From: Aurantiochytrium sp. KH105
Lineage: Eukaryota > Sar > Bigyra > Thraustochytrida > Thraustochytriidae
Direction: 5' to 3'
NCBI GenBank assembly: GCA_003116975.1
Contig: BGKB01000004.1
Location: forward strand, 310,001 to 374,000
DNA: 64,000 nt
Under the pieces are notes generated by a model. The model saw only the letters and a program-made list of their open reading frames with translations, was not told the origin of the DNA and ran no database searches. This document shows positions 48,001 through 56,954 of this stretch, one piece after another. Position 1 is the stretch's first letter. The number at the start of each line of letters is the position of its first letter. The translations under genes were made by a program, and so were the position numbers.

Positions 48001-48550
48001 CCTCGAGCTGATGTGTCAAGAGCACGTGCAAGATGGCGGCCCGATGATGTGCGAGCGCGAGATCAAGACACGACTGGTTGTGTAATGTTTCCATGGTCAA
48101 GTCCGCACCCCGCGCAAGTAAGAGACGAACAAGGTCTGGATTGTTACCCGTGCACGCCCAGTGCAACGCCGTGTAACCGAGTCCAGGATCCATGGCGTTG
48201 ACATGAGCCCCCTTGTCGAGAAGCGTCATGACAATCTCAAGCTGCGTACTACTTTGCGCGTCTGGGAGGGAGCATGCTGCATGCAAGAGAGAAAAGCCGT
48301 AAGTCCCCTGCTTTTGGACCGCAGCAGCGACAGCAAGAGCCGTGGAAGCGACGGCAGTGACGGTGACCTCTTCGTGAAGCTTGTGCTCGAGACGGTGATC
48401 TGCGTCTCGTCGTTCCACGTTCCGGGGACTCTGCTCACGTTCGAGGCTGCCGGGTGCGGTCGCCAAAGCTTTGCGCAGCGCCGCGGCGTCGCATGTCAGC
48501 ACCGCGACTTCGGCAGCTTTATGCACGGCTGACTCCGACGGAGGCAGCAT
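45056..48550 (-). CDS. Multidomain scaffold: ankyrin-PH-IQ-PH-IQ-WW-CH (fimbrin-like) protein
   Basis: Numbering is from the ATG at 48550 (1,164 residues). Ankyrin repeats are near 80-190 (GFSLLHAACS, GYTALHWACTGNNPDLVRLLLARGADL). A PH-like domain is near 213-300 (KWRDRFVGLS), then an IQ motif near 317 (AVAIQTLWRGLRGRR). A disordered Ser-rich region leads to a second PH-like domain near 550-635, a second IQ motif near 637 (LLLQTHARGLLARQR) and a WW-like element near 735 (FFYCNTLTHTSQWTPP). The last 400 residues resemble fimbrin/plastin CH repeats: EQLGAMGCRLYPM...AKHPEL like the end of CH2, EMHAIRAWLNSL like CH3, DPVIIQWANARL with a matching tail like CH4. They are divergent, so actin binding is uncertain. 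A membrane-associated calmodulin/actin scaffold is the likely role. The frame extends upstream to 48682 but begins with TTG; the apparent signal-like sequence there is probably not translated. The ATG context is weak, so a spliced upstream exon is possible. Confidence 0.85.
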   Translation of the reverse strand: MLPPSESAVHKAAEVAVLTCDAAALRKALATAPGSLEREQSPRNVERRDADHRLEHKLHEEVTVTAVASTALAVAAAVQKQGTYGFSLLHAACSLPDAQSSTQLEIVMTLLDKGAHVNAMDPGLGYTALHWACTGNNPDLVRLLLARGADLTMETLHNQSCLDLALAHHRAAILHVLLTHQLEASHNRKDVHVRESNASADLLRVLRTDLDPLVPARMLEQGRHYTSRKWRDRFVGLSRVADAIAIWRDAQAGDLAVHVFASDILCIRTHLRGQVGARVDLYRSASPRRLSLIFAIPDLARHFAGQCRSMAHVHCTIAAVAIQTLWRGLRGRRIMAFARSQRDQTVLVDSNNDCPVTAQPPNRMNEELGNPLARHTSAPQSSSARITRTNPRNTSPRGPLGPPSSPSLGLSRLKSFSRMRRMVSFGSTRSDSERLPSRGFSLARAETSGPQVVTSTSPRSHANDLREEPALLNTSLSASRGSDSDSFQVDEDSSSQVFQDLSEDDSSDQDLMMRAVLQVRAKRVSRVKNLVTGTPATKHVQKAQLVEASRKRGGLTIWKGAVPLERASGKIFVPFGNLLDARLALARGKDQDDEGRIFAIYRSGDGDIIHLVASSPDEAQAWVSFVRELIPREHRAVLLLQTHARGLLARQRVSRLRHVRRRSSSHRAPPPLPEPAMAPDMTPCEVWESALDAATNRVYLFKGPDRRATWAPKEWVKSKDPKRQLFFYCNTLTHTSQWTPPVEAPRAIESAVQAAHLGELLNVQVASLEAFAQLVLQDNTLLVQLAERVLPGLVQVPEDDLCDLEALRLAAWAAALYGAGPTSPSTLVFNENWIARVSASLLHVHNVRIIESYLALSSSKRQLDPFVKQAVQSPRSDVSLLRSIHLQVCDAAPLRWPEIAEQLGAMGCRLYPMQLGIVQSQTYCSRVAVCAWILVAKHPELIGLDKPGNLGRRDEMHAIRAWLNSLDKFRLAQVGAFTNLRDQDSATLARACESLFGAGASRVTSRAEVLELLVAKRLWTKQSFPSPPPSLEFSLPTLWALLDAGARSCAAPEDPVIIQWANARLPAASNVVSFEDPVHKTCLPVLHLAQACCGYDVDAVQISSSNRSHLTAKQAAVLALNTSARAGLFVLVPPKLLSAGNPFAVHIFFVHHYKRSLSATSKSS

Positions 48551-49029
48551 GGGACCTGCCCGGCCACCTTGTTTGAGGTCTGGGTCTCTGCCAGCGGAAG
48601 GTATCCAAGAAAAGAGGAGACCAAGGAAGACGAGGTGTAGCAATGTGCGGCAAGAGCACGCATGATGAAAGCCACTGTGCAAGGTAAAGGATCAAGAATT
48701 ATCAAGGGGTTGTTTTGTTTTCGTTCGTGATTTGCTGAAAATGGTCAACAATCCTTGTTTGTAAACTTCAAAAGCCAACAAAAAAAAACAAGGATTATTC
48801 CTGGAGAAAACACCGCAATCTTTGTTCATTTCAGACGCGCTGACGTGCAGCTGTTGGTGCCAATGCCCGTTCTTCTTCTGTCTTGTCTTTTCTCTTTCGC
48901 AAGTCAGAAGACCGTGTTCGGCGTCGACGAATTAAAGGTTTGACAGCAGGTTGATCATCGACATGAAGTCTATTGTCCAATCTGCATCGTATGGACCGTA
49001 TGAAGCGAGAACTTTGGATGTCCACCGAG
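48551..49029. other. Intergenic region between two minus-strand genes
   Basis: It holds the 3' end of the SANT-like gene and the promoter or leader of the scaffold gene. The part from 48700 to 48830 is AT-rich. No gene seen. Confidence 0.5.
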
Positions 49030-51048
49030 CTAAACTGGCTTATCGGTTGGCGCAGAAGCCCACAGGTTCGCAGCAGCGTCAAGCTTGTGTTGCTGCTCGC
49101 TGGTGAGATCACCAAAATTGCCAGACGAAATGAGGGTGTGAACTGTTTCGGCAACGACTTGAACGTCCCGCTTGGCCCAGCGCTCGTATTGCAAGAGACG
49201 TTTCAGCTGCTTATCAATGGCTCGAGGTGGACGCTTGATGCCACAAAAAAAGGAAGCATCACAGATGACACGTAGTTCGTGGCGCACAAAGACGCGAGCA
49301 ACGTGCAAGAGCATATTGAGCTCTTCAAGTTTCCATCGACCCTTGGAATAGTCAGTTTTGTCACCATCTTTGGCGTCCGAGGACTCTGCCGCGTGGTGTT
49401 GCGAACCAGATTCGCCCATGCTTCCTGCAAAGTGCTCGCTTGATCTATCTTTGGGGGACGATGCTGATGGCCCGCTGCTCGTTCTTCGTGCAAGATTACT
49501 GCTGTCGTAGTGGCTGTTGCTGCTGGTGCTGCCAGTACTGCTACTGTTGCTGTGCAGTCTACCCTGAGGCATAAGATGCGGTGCGCCCTTTGCACGATCT
49601 TGCTGTGAATGCGGTGGGGGCCGATAGTGTTGGTGTTGCTGCTGCTGCTGCTGCTGCGCCGGGTAGTACTCTTGAAGAGATCCGACGCCGTGCATGCTAC
49701 CGGCATAGCCTGTGTGCGAAGCATGCATTCCCGGGACACGGGTGCCCACCAAAGGATCTGTAGACTCTGGGGGCATGTACGTGTACGGGTGCTGCAGATT
49801 GTGTGCAAGTGCTGCCGCGTTCATGGCTGTTGGTGAGGATGATGCGTTGTTTTGTCGGAGCGTGACGAGACTCGAAGCGGAACTAATGGGGCGAATGGCA
49901 AAGGCAGGCTCGAGACTTTGAAAGTGAGCGTCTTCGGCTGACCTTGCCCGTTGATTCCTTGACGGACCTGGGTGCGCGTCGGCAGCCTCGCTCGCTTGCG
50001 CATGCGCCTGCATTTCTTGCGCTGATGCATACGGTCGATTTCTTGGAGTAAATCCGGCATGGTGCCATGGTACGCCGGGAAAAGGCTCGTGACTGTAAGG
50101 GAGAGGGCTGAGACCAGCGGGAGATGGCGTGCCAGAGGGCGGGCCAAAGCTAAAGGCTGGCGAGAGCGACGGTGACGGTCTACCGGCGTGCATTGCACCA
50201 TACTCAGAAGATTGAGTCTGGTTCTGAAGACTTGCCTGGTTCCAATATTGAGCTTGGGCTTGTGCGTAGGCTTGCGGGTTTCTGGCATCTCCGTATTGAC
50301 CAAGATCCCTATCTTGGCCAGAAGCGTTATCTGACGCGACGACGGACGGTGCGCTGTATGTGGGAGGTGAATGTGCCTGTTTTGAGGCAATGCGCCGGGA
50401 ATCGGTTTTTTGCTTTTTTTGCGTCGTGTATGCCGCAAGGGGAGTGGGCGACAAAGAGGAAGACGATGACGAAGAGGATGATGAGGTGGAAGAAGAGGAA
50501 GAATTTGAAGAACTTGAAGAAGAAGAACTGGAAGCTGGGGCCCACGGCAAGGCAGGTGCTGAACTGCGACGATTTGCGAGCATCCCTGGCCCTGAGCTGA
50601 CACGAGGCGTTGCACGAGAAGGCGGAGAACTGGAAGCGGAAAGCGGAGAGATGATCAGCGAGGGGTGCACGTCGGCGCTTGGACTGTCCTGGTTTGTGGG
50701 CATTCTGGACGAGATGGATGTTTCGGACGATTGCAAACGTTTTGAAGAAGAGGGGAAGGTGGAGGACGAAGACGAAGAAGCGGGCCTCGAGGCGCCGGTT
50801 CCTGGAGAGATGGGCGATATTAAAGGCCCCGGCGAATGCTGCGTGGTTCGCGAGGCGTTGTGTCCGCTCTTTGCATTTCGGGCAGGTGATGCTTTCGTTG
50901 AGGGGTTCGCTCTTTGTCGTTTGGTTGGTTTAGGGGCATTGGTGTTATTGCGTCGCTGGCGTTCTTTGGACGCGGAATCGCCGGCCCCATCATTGAGGTC
51001 AAAGGTTAATGAGATCCAGTCGATCTCTTCCTCCTCGTTTTGACTCAT
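49030..51048 (-). CDS. Low-complexity, probably nuclear protein with SANT-like C-terminal domain
   Basis: A 672-residue product I cannot place in a family. The N-terminus is acidic (MSQNEEEEIDWISLTFDLND), followed by a basic stretch with a possible nuclear localisation signal (KPTKRQRANPSTK). Residues 50-560 are Ser/Pro/Gln/His-rich and disordered, with long serine runs and a poly-Gln run near 475. The only folded-looking part is the end: KGRWKLEELNMLLHVARVF, then a helical segment with RAIDKQLKRLLQYERWAKRD. The Trp, the following acidic pair and the helix pattern resemble a SANT/Myb-type module, but the match is weak. A transcription co-regulator is a reasonable guess. Codon use in the serine runs makes parts of the reverse strand look open; those are shadows. 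Confidence 0.75.
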   Translation of the reverse strand: MSQNEEEEIDWISLTFDLNDGAGDSASKERQRRNNTNAPKPTKRQRANPSTKASPARNAKSGHNASRTTQHSPGPLISPISPGTGASRPASSSSSSTFPSSSKRLQSSETSISSRMPTNQDSPSADVHPSLIISPLSASSSPPSRATPRVSSGPGMLANRRSSAPALPWAPASSSSSSSSSNSSSSSTSSSSSSSSSSLSPTPLAAYTTQKKQKTDSRRIASKQAHSPPTYSAPSVVASDNASGQDRDLGQYGDARNPQAYAQAQAQYWNQASLQNQTQSSEYGAMHAGRPSPSLSPAFSFGPPSGTPSPAGLSPLPYSHEPFPGVPWHHAGFTPRNRPYASAQEMQAHAQASEAADAHPGPSRNQRARSAEDAHFQSLEPAFAIRPISSASSLVTLRQNNASSSPTAMNAAALAHNLQHPYTYMPPESTDPLVGTRVPGMHASHTGYAGSMHGVGSLQEYYPAQQQQQQQHQHYRPPPHSQQDRAKGAPHLMPQGRLHSNSSSTGSTSSNSHYDSSNLARRTSSGPSASSPKDRSSEHFAGSMGESGSQHHAAESSDAKDGDKTDYSKGRWKLEELNMLLHVARVFVRHELRVICDASFFCGIKRPPRAIDKQLKRLLQYERWAKRDVQVVAETVHTLISSGNFGDLTSEQQHKLDAAANLWASAPTDKPV

Positions 51049-54000
51049 GCGCTCGGGGGATGGCTAGCCAGGCTGGGCCTGGCGCAAGACTTGGCACAGC
51101 GAGGTGGGGTGGCTTGGTCAAGCCAGCCAGCGCCCGCCTCCCCCTTCCCTTTGCCGGCCTGAGCCGGCCTCCGTTCTGGTTCTGGTCGCCTCTGCGTGGC
51201 GCGATTCGCCACCTAGGTTTTGTAACGTGGTAGTGTGAGCTAGGGACGTGTGCGCCGCCTTCCGGAGATGTAATCTGCTTGGGTGGAAGGCAGCGTTGCA
51301 GGGCTGACTGACTGGCCCAGAGGCCTGGAGCACAGACGGGCTTATGTATGTAGTATTTATGTATGCGTGTGTGCCCGCGTGCGTCCCCGCTTCTTTTCCT
51401 GTGACCTTGCTTGCGTCCTCGCTCGCTCGTCAGTCGTCGACCTGGCTCGCTTGGCACCTTGCTCGGCGGCTTCTTGCTTGCAGTTTCGACTGATGGATGG
51501 GTGAGTGGGTGGGTCGGTGGGTGGGTGGCAGGCTGGCGTCTCTCGGCGTGTCGTGTGGTGTGCAGGCTCGCTCGCTGTCGCCGCTGAGTCTGCGTCGAAA
51601 CCTGCAACAAAGCAACCCTGAACTGCTGTCCTCGCGGCCCGCTTCCCGCTTGCTTCTTTGGCGCTGCTGTCCTTGTTCTCGCTTGCTTGCTTGCTAGCTT
51701 GCTTGTAACGCGGGCGAGTCCGTGAACGTGAGTTCGTTCAGTCGCTCGTTCGTTAGTTGCGCTACGCACGCTGCGCCGCGTGCTCGCTTTCTTTGGTAGA
51801 GAGGTCGCTTGAATACCCCCCGTCCTAGATGGGGGTGTGCGCTCGCAAAGGCAAGGTCGCGAGCTCGCTCACACTGTCACCACCAGCCAGCTCACGAAGC
51901 GCCGTTTCTGTCCGAGTGCGAAAGCGAGTCGAGGCAAAGGGGCGGAAGCAAGACCACGAGGGCGCTTGTTCTATCCACGTATGCGCCGCTCTCGAGCGCG
52001 CACGCGCGCGGAGTCTTCGGCCTTCTTCGTCTCGGCGGCGGCGGCGCGTCCCCTGCTCTGCAAAAAAGCAGGCAAGCAAGTACACCGAGTCTTCTTTCTT
52101 CTTTCTTTCTTTCCTTCTCCCTCTCTCTCTCTCTCACGGTCGCGAGCGCTTCAGATCGAGCGTTTCGCGTCGAGGAGCGGGTGTCGCGCTCCACCTTGCG
52201 ATTTGGTCGCGGTTCTGCCTGTGTCAGGTCAGGTCACCGTAAGCGAGTCGAGTTGGTCTATCGCGAGCGCCAAGGCGCAGGCCCTCCCTCCTTTATTCCT
52301 TCTTTCTTTTCTTTTTCTCTCTCTCTCTCTCTCTCCCCTTCTTTGCGTTTCTTTCCCTTGTCTTTGTTTTTTCTTTTTCCCTGTCACCCCTTTTGCTCGT
52401 TTCGCTCCGCTCGGCCCGGCGCCGGGTCGCGGCGCCGCTCGCGTCGGCTGGGGCGCCCTCCGCGCGGAGGGAGGCGCGACAGGCAAGCCGCAGGCTCGCT
52501 CGCTCGCTCCCTCCCCGCTTGGTGTCGGCCGGCCGGCCGCCCGGGAGCCCTCTTCTGCCTCGACGGAGAGCGAGGTGGACGGGCGGTCGGTCCCAGCTGC
52601 GCGATGAAGGTCTTCTCGCCCCCTTCGCTTCGCCGCCGCCTGCCTCTCAGCCCGCGCGAGCTCGCGTCCGCGCTCGGCCCGCCGCGTCTGCTCTGATCTG
52701 CTCCGTCCTGGCCGCGACGCGCGACGCTCGGCGCTCGGCGCGGCGAGGCGCGGCGAGGCGGCTCCGGGTTTGCTTGCTTGCTTGCTTGCTCTGCCGGGTG
52801 GCTGGGTCCGCAGAAGTTGGCCGCTAAAACGATCGCGCTCGCTCGAACTGTTTGCCCTTTCGCCCGCCTCGACCTGTGCCGCTGCCGCTCGCTCGCCCCG
52901 GCAGGCTTCGCGGCTTCGACGCGGCCTCGGAGCTCGCTCGCTCGCTCGCTCGCGCCCGCGCGAAGGCGTTTTGGCGCGAGGCGTCGCTGCCGTGCGAGGC
53001 GGGCTGGCGGGGAGAGATAGTTGGATAGATCGGCCGAAGGACGGGTCGATCGAAGGGTTTCTGGGCGCGATGCGATGTGCGGAGACCGCGCTTCTCCTTG
53101 CCGACCGCTCGCTCCTGCGCGGGACCGCGGGGGCGTCCCTCGTGGCGGGCCAGAGGAGCCTGGACGTGGCCGCGTCGCGCCGGCTTTAAAGCGGCCCTTG
53201 CCTCGCTTTGCGGCAGCGCAGCGTGCGCAGTGCAGAGCAGAGCAGAGCAGAGCAGAGCAGAGCGGCGCACGAGAGGCTTTCCTTCTTTCGCCCAACAAGG
53301 GCGCGTGCAGACGCACCGGCTCACCTCGCGGCGCTGCCCGTCGTTGGACCCCGCGCGACACTTGGCAGCGCCGCCTGCGCTTCCGACACGACGCGCACGC
53401 GACCCTGCCTGCCTGCCCGTCTGCCTGCGTGCCTGCGTGCACCGCCGCGCCCTGCGCTGCCTCGCGCCCGCGCCTCTCGATCGCTCGCCAAGATGAGCCG
53501 CGGAGACCGCGATGCGCAAACTGCTGCGCCACGATCTTCTTCTCTTTGTCAGAGCGGGCGAGCGAGCAGCCCTCGTCCGTGCCGCTGCGTCGGGCTTCCT
53601 TCGCCGCGCCGCGCGGCCGCCCGCTCCTCCTCCGCCGCTGCGCTGCGCTGCGCGGCGCCTCGCCGCGTTTTTAGGTTCACCTGGCCGGCGGGGGCCCTCT
53701 TGCTGCATGCTTTCGCTCGCTTGGCTTGCCCGGCTTGCGTGGTCGAGGAATGGGATGCGATGCGCGAGACGAGACGGGGCGCGGAAAAAGAGTAAAACCC
53801 GAACGCAAATGAAGAATTGGAATGGGGCGCAATGAAGAAAACGAATGAATGACATGCAGACAGAGTGAAAAGAAAGAAATAGAAATAGAAATAGAAAAAG
53901 GAAAAGGAAAAAGAAAAAGAAAAAGAAAAGTGTGAAGAACAGAGGAGAGGAAGAAGGGAAAAGAAAGAAGAAAGCTGGAAGGAAAGGAGGAAGGTGAGTA

Positions 54001-55879
54001 GGACAATAGAGTAAAGGAGACGGGGAACTACCCGATCGTTAATTCCAACAAACGATCCACGAAAAAAAAGAAAGAAATGAAAGTAGGAACGGCCATGGAA
54101 AAAGAATGAAAGAAGCGAAGAACTACAAGATCGACCTACGCGCTTTCATCCTAGCTTTCTTTCGATCGAATCGAATAAAAAGGAAAACAAGCACGCAGGC
54201 AAAACCAACCATCGCAAGCAACGATCGAACGAGAGCGGCTGCGGAAAGCAAGGACGCGGAGGAAAGGAAGCCTTGCTTGCTTCCTTGGCTGCGCTCCGCC
54301 TCTTTCCAAATGCCATAGCGTACCTCGCTAGCTCGCTCCAAGTTGTCCTGGACCCGTGCGTCGGCGGGGACGTCGAGGTAAGGCAAGCCAAGGCCAGGCA
54401 AAGCCAGGTAAAGCAAAAGCACCTATCGCCGTGCGTCCGCCACAGCGCCCCACCGCAAGCCCTCCTTTTGCTTCGGCCAGCATCTTTGCAAAAGCTGACA
54501 GCACCTTTGCAGCTTCTCAAGTGTGTGCTGTCCCTCTTGCGACCCCGGGGTCGGCGGTGCCCTCTTCTGCGCCCGCCGCTCTCCCGCGCCTCGCCGCACG
54601 TCGACCATTCTCTTGGCCTTGAGCAGATTTGGGCAAACGAAGGCGAGCAAGCAAGCGAGAAAACAATCGAGAAAGAAAGCAAGTCAGGTTGGAGGGGTCC
54701 ATCTGCCGCCGCCGGGACGGACGCGTCCCCGCGGGCCGGTCGTTGAGGCTGGCCTGCCCTGCCTGCCTGGCTATTGCTCTTCACTTTTTCTCTGTTTTTC
54801 TCCTTTCTTTCTTTCTTTCTTTCTTTGCCGGGCCCGGCTGTGCGAGTTTGTCGCCGGTCGCGGCGCACCGCCTCGGCGCCGCATGCAAGCGACGCAGGCG
54901 AAGCAGGCGACGCAAGCCGCGCACGCCGCGCGAACCGGCGGCGACGGAAGGAAGCGAGGGAAGAAGGGAGGGAGCGAGGGGGTCTCCAGCGGACGAAGAC
55001 GAAGAGGCGCGCCACCCCGTCAAGAACTCTGGCCCGGGCGACCCGCAGTCGCCATGCCACCTGCTTCCAGACGGTGACCCCGCGCCTCACTGTAGGGCCA
55101 AACGGCGCCGAACCCGGGACGCGCGTTGGTGGTCTCCTCCTGCAGCCGCGATGGACACGGTGTGATCTGCGGGCGTAACTGTGGGCGCGCCGAAGCCCGT
55201 GTCCAACTGGGCAAGCGTCCTCCACGCGTGCGTGTCGTGCAAGAGCGGCGGCGACTGGTGGCTGATTGACACGCTTGGCTTCACTGTCAACCAACAACCC
55301 TGGCCACTGCAACAAATAAATCCACCACCACCAACGCCACCAAGAAATGCAACAGGAGCGACCACACCCGCCCTCCCCCCCCCCCCGGAGAGGCAGCCAG
55401 AAGACAACTTTCGCCGACCAGCGCAAGGCAAGCGGTTGCGGCAGCGGCAGCGGCGGTGCGGCCAGCAGCGGCCACAGGAAAGATACGCTCGCTTCCGACG
55501 AACGGGGCGAGCGAAGACCGCCCGCGCACCGTATGCAGTTGGAGCAGGCCAGCGCGACGCAGCGCAGCCCGTTCCAGCCTCGGCGCGAGCGTTTGCCCTC
55601 CCGCGCGTCGGTCCGGACAGACAGACACGACGCAGACGCCGGCGCAGTGCAGTGCAGTGCAGTGCAGGTTGCGCTGCCAGGAAGGAGCCTGGACGACGCG
55701 CAGAGCTAAGCCAGCGAGCTAGCTGTCTGTAGGCTGGCCCGACTGGCTGGCAGGCAGCCTGACGCAGGCAAGCAGCCTCTATACAGCTTCTAGCATCTGC
55801 CCACTAACTATAGCCAGGCAGCTCTCCTCTGCATCCACATCAACCGATCGGCCTTGTTCGCTCAGCCACCAAACAAGCT
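51049..55879. other. Gene-poor, microsatellite-rich region
   Basis: I find no supportable gene in nearly 5 kb. Open frames up to 426 codons occur on both strands, but their translations are Arg/Ala/Ser-rich, lack domains and overlap one another. Recognisable pieces include CT runs (52090-52135, 52312-52336), gagca repeats (about 53230-53262), an almost pure purine tract with gaaata and gaaaag units (53865-53930), ctttctttctt runs (54803-54828) and a cagtg repeat (55645-55668). The part just above 51048 must contain the promoter of the SANT-like gene. Confidence 0.55.
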
Positions 55880-56124
55880 CCGGCTCTGGATGCCTCGAGA
55901 AAGTAAATTATATAAAAAAAATAAAAAAAAATACAGGACTCGGATTCCTTGTAAATCCGACTTTTGCAAATCGTAGGGAAAAATGGTATTCAAGAGACGT
56001 TTTCCCGAGGATGAGAGGGTTAAATTTAAAAAAAAATTAAAGAAAAGGACACATTCTCTCGGTGAGCAGGGGTTTGGCCTAGCCAAGAAAAGACAAAATG
56101 TCGCAATCTAAATTCTTAGGCTAC
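55880..56124. other. AT-rich island
   Basis: A sharp drop in GC with A-runs at about 55915-55935 and 56028-56045, bordered by GC-rich DNA on the left. It lies about 500 bases left of the transposon end. Compositional contrast suggests inserted or foreign DNA, or a 3' end region for the minus-strand frame to its right. Confidence 0.5.
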
Positions 56125-56379
56125 TTAGTCGGCCATTGTGTAGTCGATGAAGCCATTCTTTTCGATCACCTTAATCAATGATTTATACATGGACAACAAT
56201 TCACCTTTGCTGCCTTTCTTTTCTCGAAAGAAATCGACACCCATTCGCACGATGCGCTCGAGCACGTTCAGTCGGTGCTGAGTTTTCTGGCCATGTGNGG
56301 ATCCCTTTCGCCCACTGCCAACAACGCAGGCACGGTTGCTGGCTGGCTGGTGGAACGCCAGAACACAATCGCAAGACAC
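56125..56379 (-). other. Short open frame, possible gene fragment, with one undetermined base
   Basis: The C-terminal 50 residues of this 84-codon minus-strand frame (RLNVLERIVRMGVDFFREKKGSKGELL onward to a stop after YTMAD) look more protein-like than anything else nearby, with mixed charged and hydrophobic residues and normal composition. I do not recognise a family. The base at 56298 is N, so the frame upstream of it is uncertain. It may be the last exon of a gene or a remnant of an older mobile element. Confidence 0.3.
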
Positions 56380-56640
56380 GCGCGATGTCTTTTGCAGCCA
56401 GCCGGCAGCAGCGCCGCTGGCGATGGCCTCTTGCCGTCGCTGTCAATGTGTTGCCTGCCGCTGCCCCTGGTGGAGGGAAAATCTTTGGGGACGCTCGCGA
56501 GAACAAAGGGCGGATTTCGTAATCATCTTAGAATGTTGGCCGGAGAAATAAGCTAGTTCGGGAAAATTACAAGAAGAGGCCTAACCCTGATTCTGGTTTC
56601 ACATGTCATCCACTGGGAAGCGGGGTGTTGAGAGGTGGCA

Positions 56641-56663
56641 GATCATCAATAGACAATATGCAT
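56641..56663 (+). repeat. Left terminal inverted repeat
   Basis: The 23 bases starting gatcatcaatagacaatatg are exactly the reverse complement of 61708-61730. Identity stops at 56664. Confidence 0.95.
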
Positions 56664-56954
56664 CGTCGAAAGAGCCCTATTTCGCTCCAAACCTACCTCT
56701 TCGGCCAAAGTGGCCTATTTACCTTGCGCGATTTTGGGATCCTTGTTCACCTTGTGCATTATCAATTCCCTCGTGCGAAGTCGACCCGTCGTGGTCTGCG
56801 CGCTGGTGGGAGTGTCGCGAGTTGGAAAGCACATTGGTCAGGCTAGTGCCTCGCGAGCTCTCACAGCTGCCCCAAGCGTATATACAACGTTTTTGACGTT
56901 CGACGAGCTCGGTCTCCGTGGTGGTGGTTAGGTTGTCCGCACGTCGTGGGCCTG

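Noticed and set aside
48551-48682. Signal-peptide-like N-terminus on the ankyrin/CH scaffold protein
   Set aside because: The frame there starts with TTG, not ATG, and the protein is otherwise cytosolic in character; the first in-frame ATG is 48550.
52384-53855. Overlapping 340-380-codon frames on the minus strand in the gene-poor region
   Set aside because: Translations are Arg/Ala/Ser/Gly-rich, overlap each other and plus-strand frames of similar length, and contain no recognisable domain.
54146-55426. 426-codon minus-strand frame
   Set aside because: Composition follows simple repeats (KERKKERKE, WWRWWWW); no domain or consistent coding signal.
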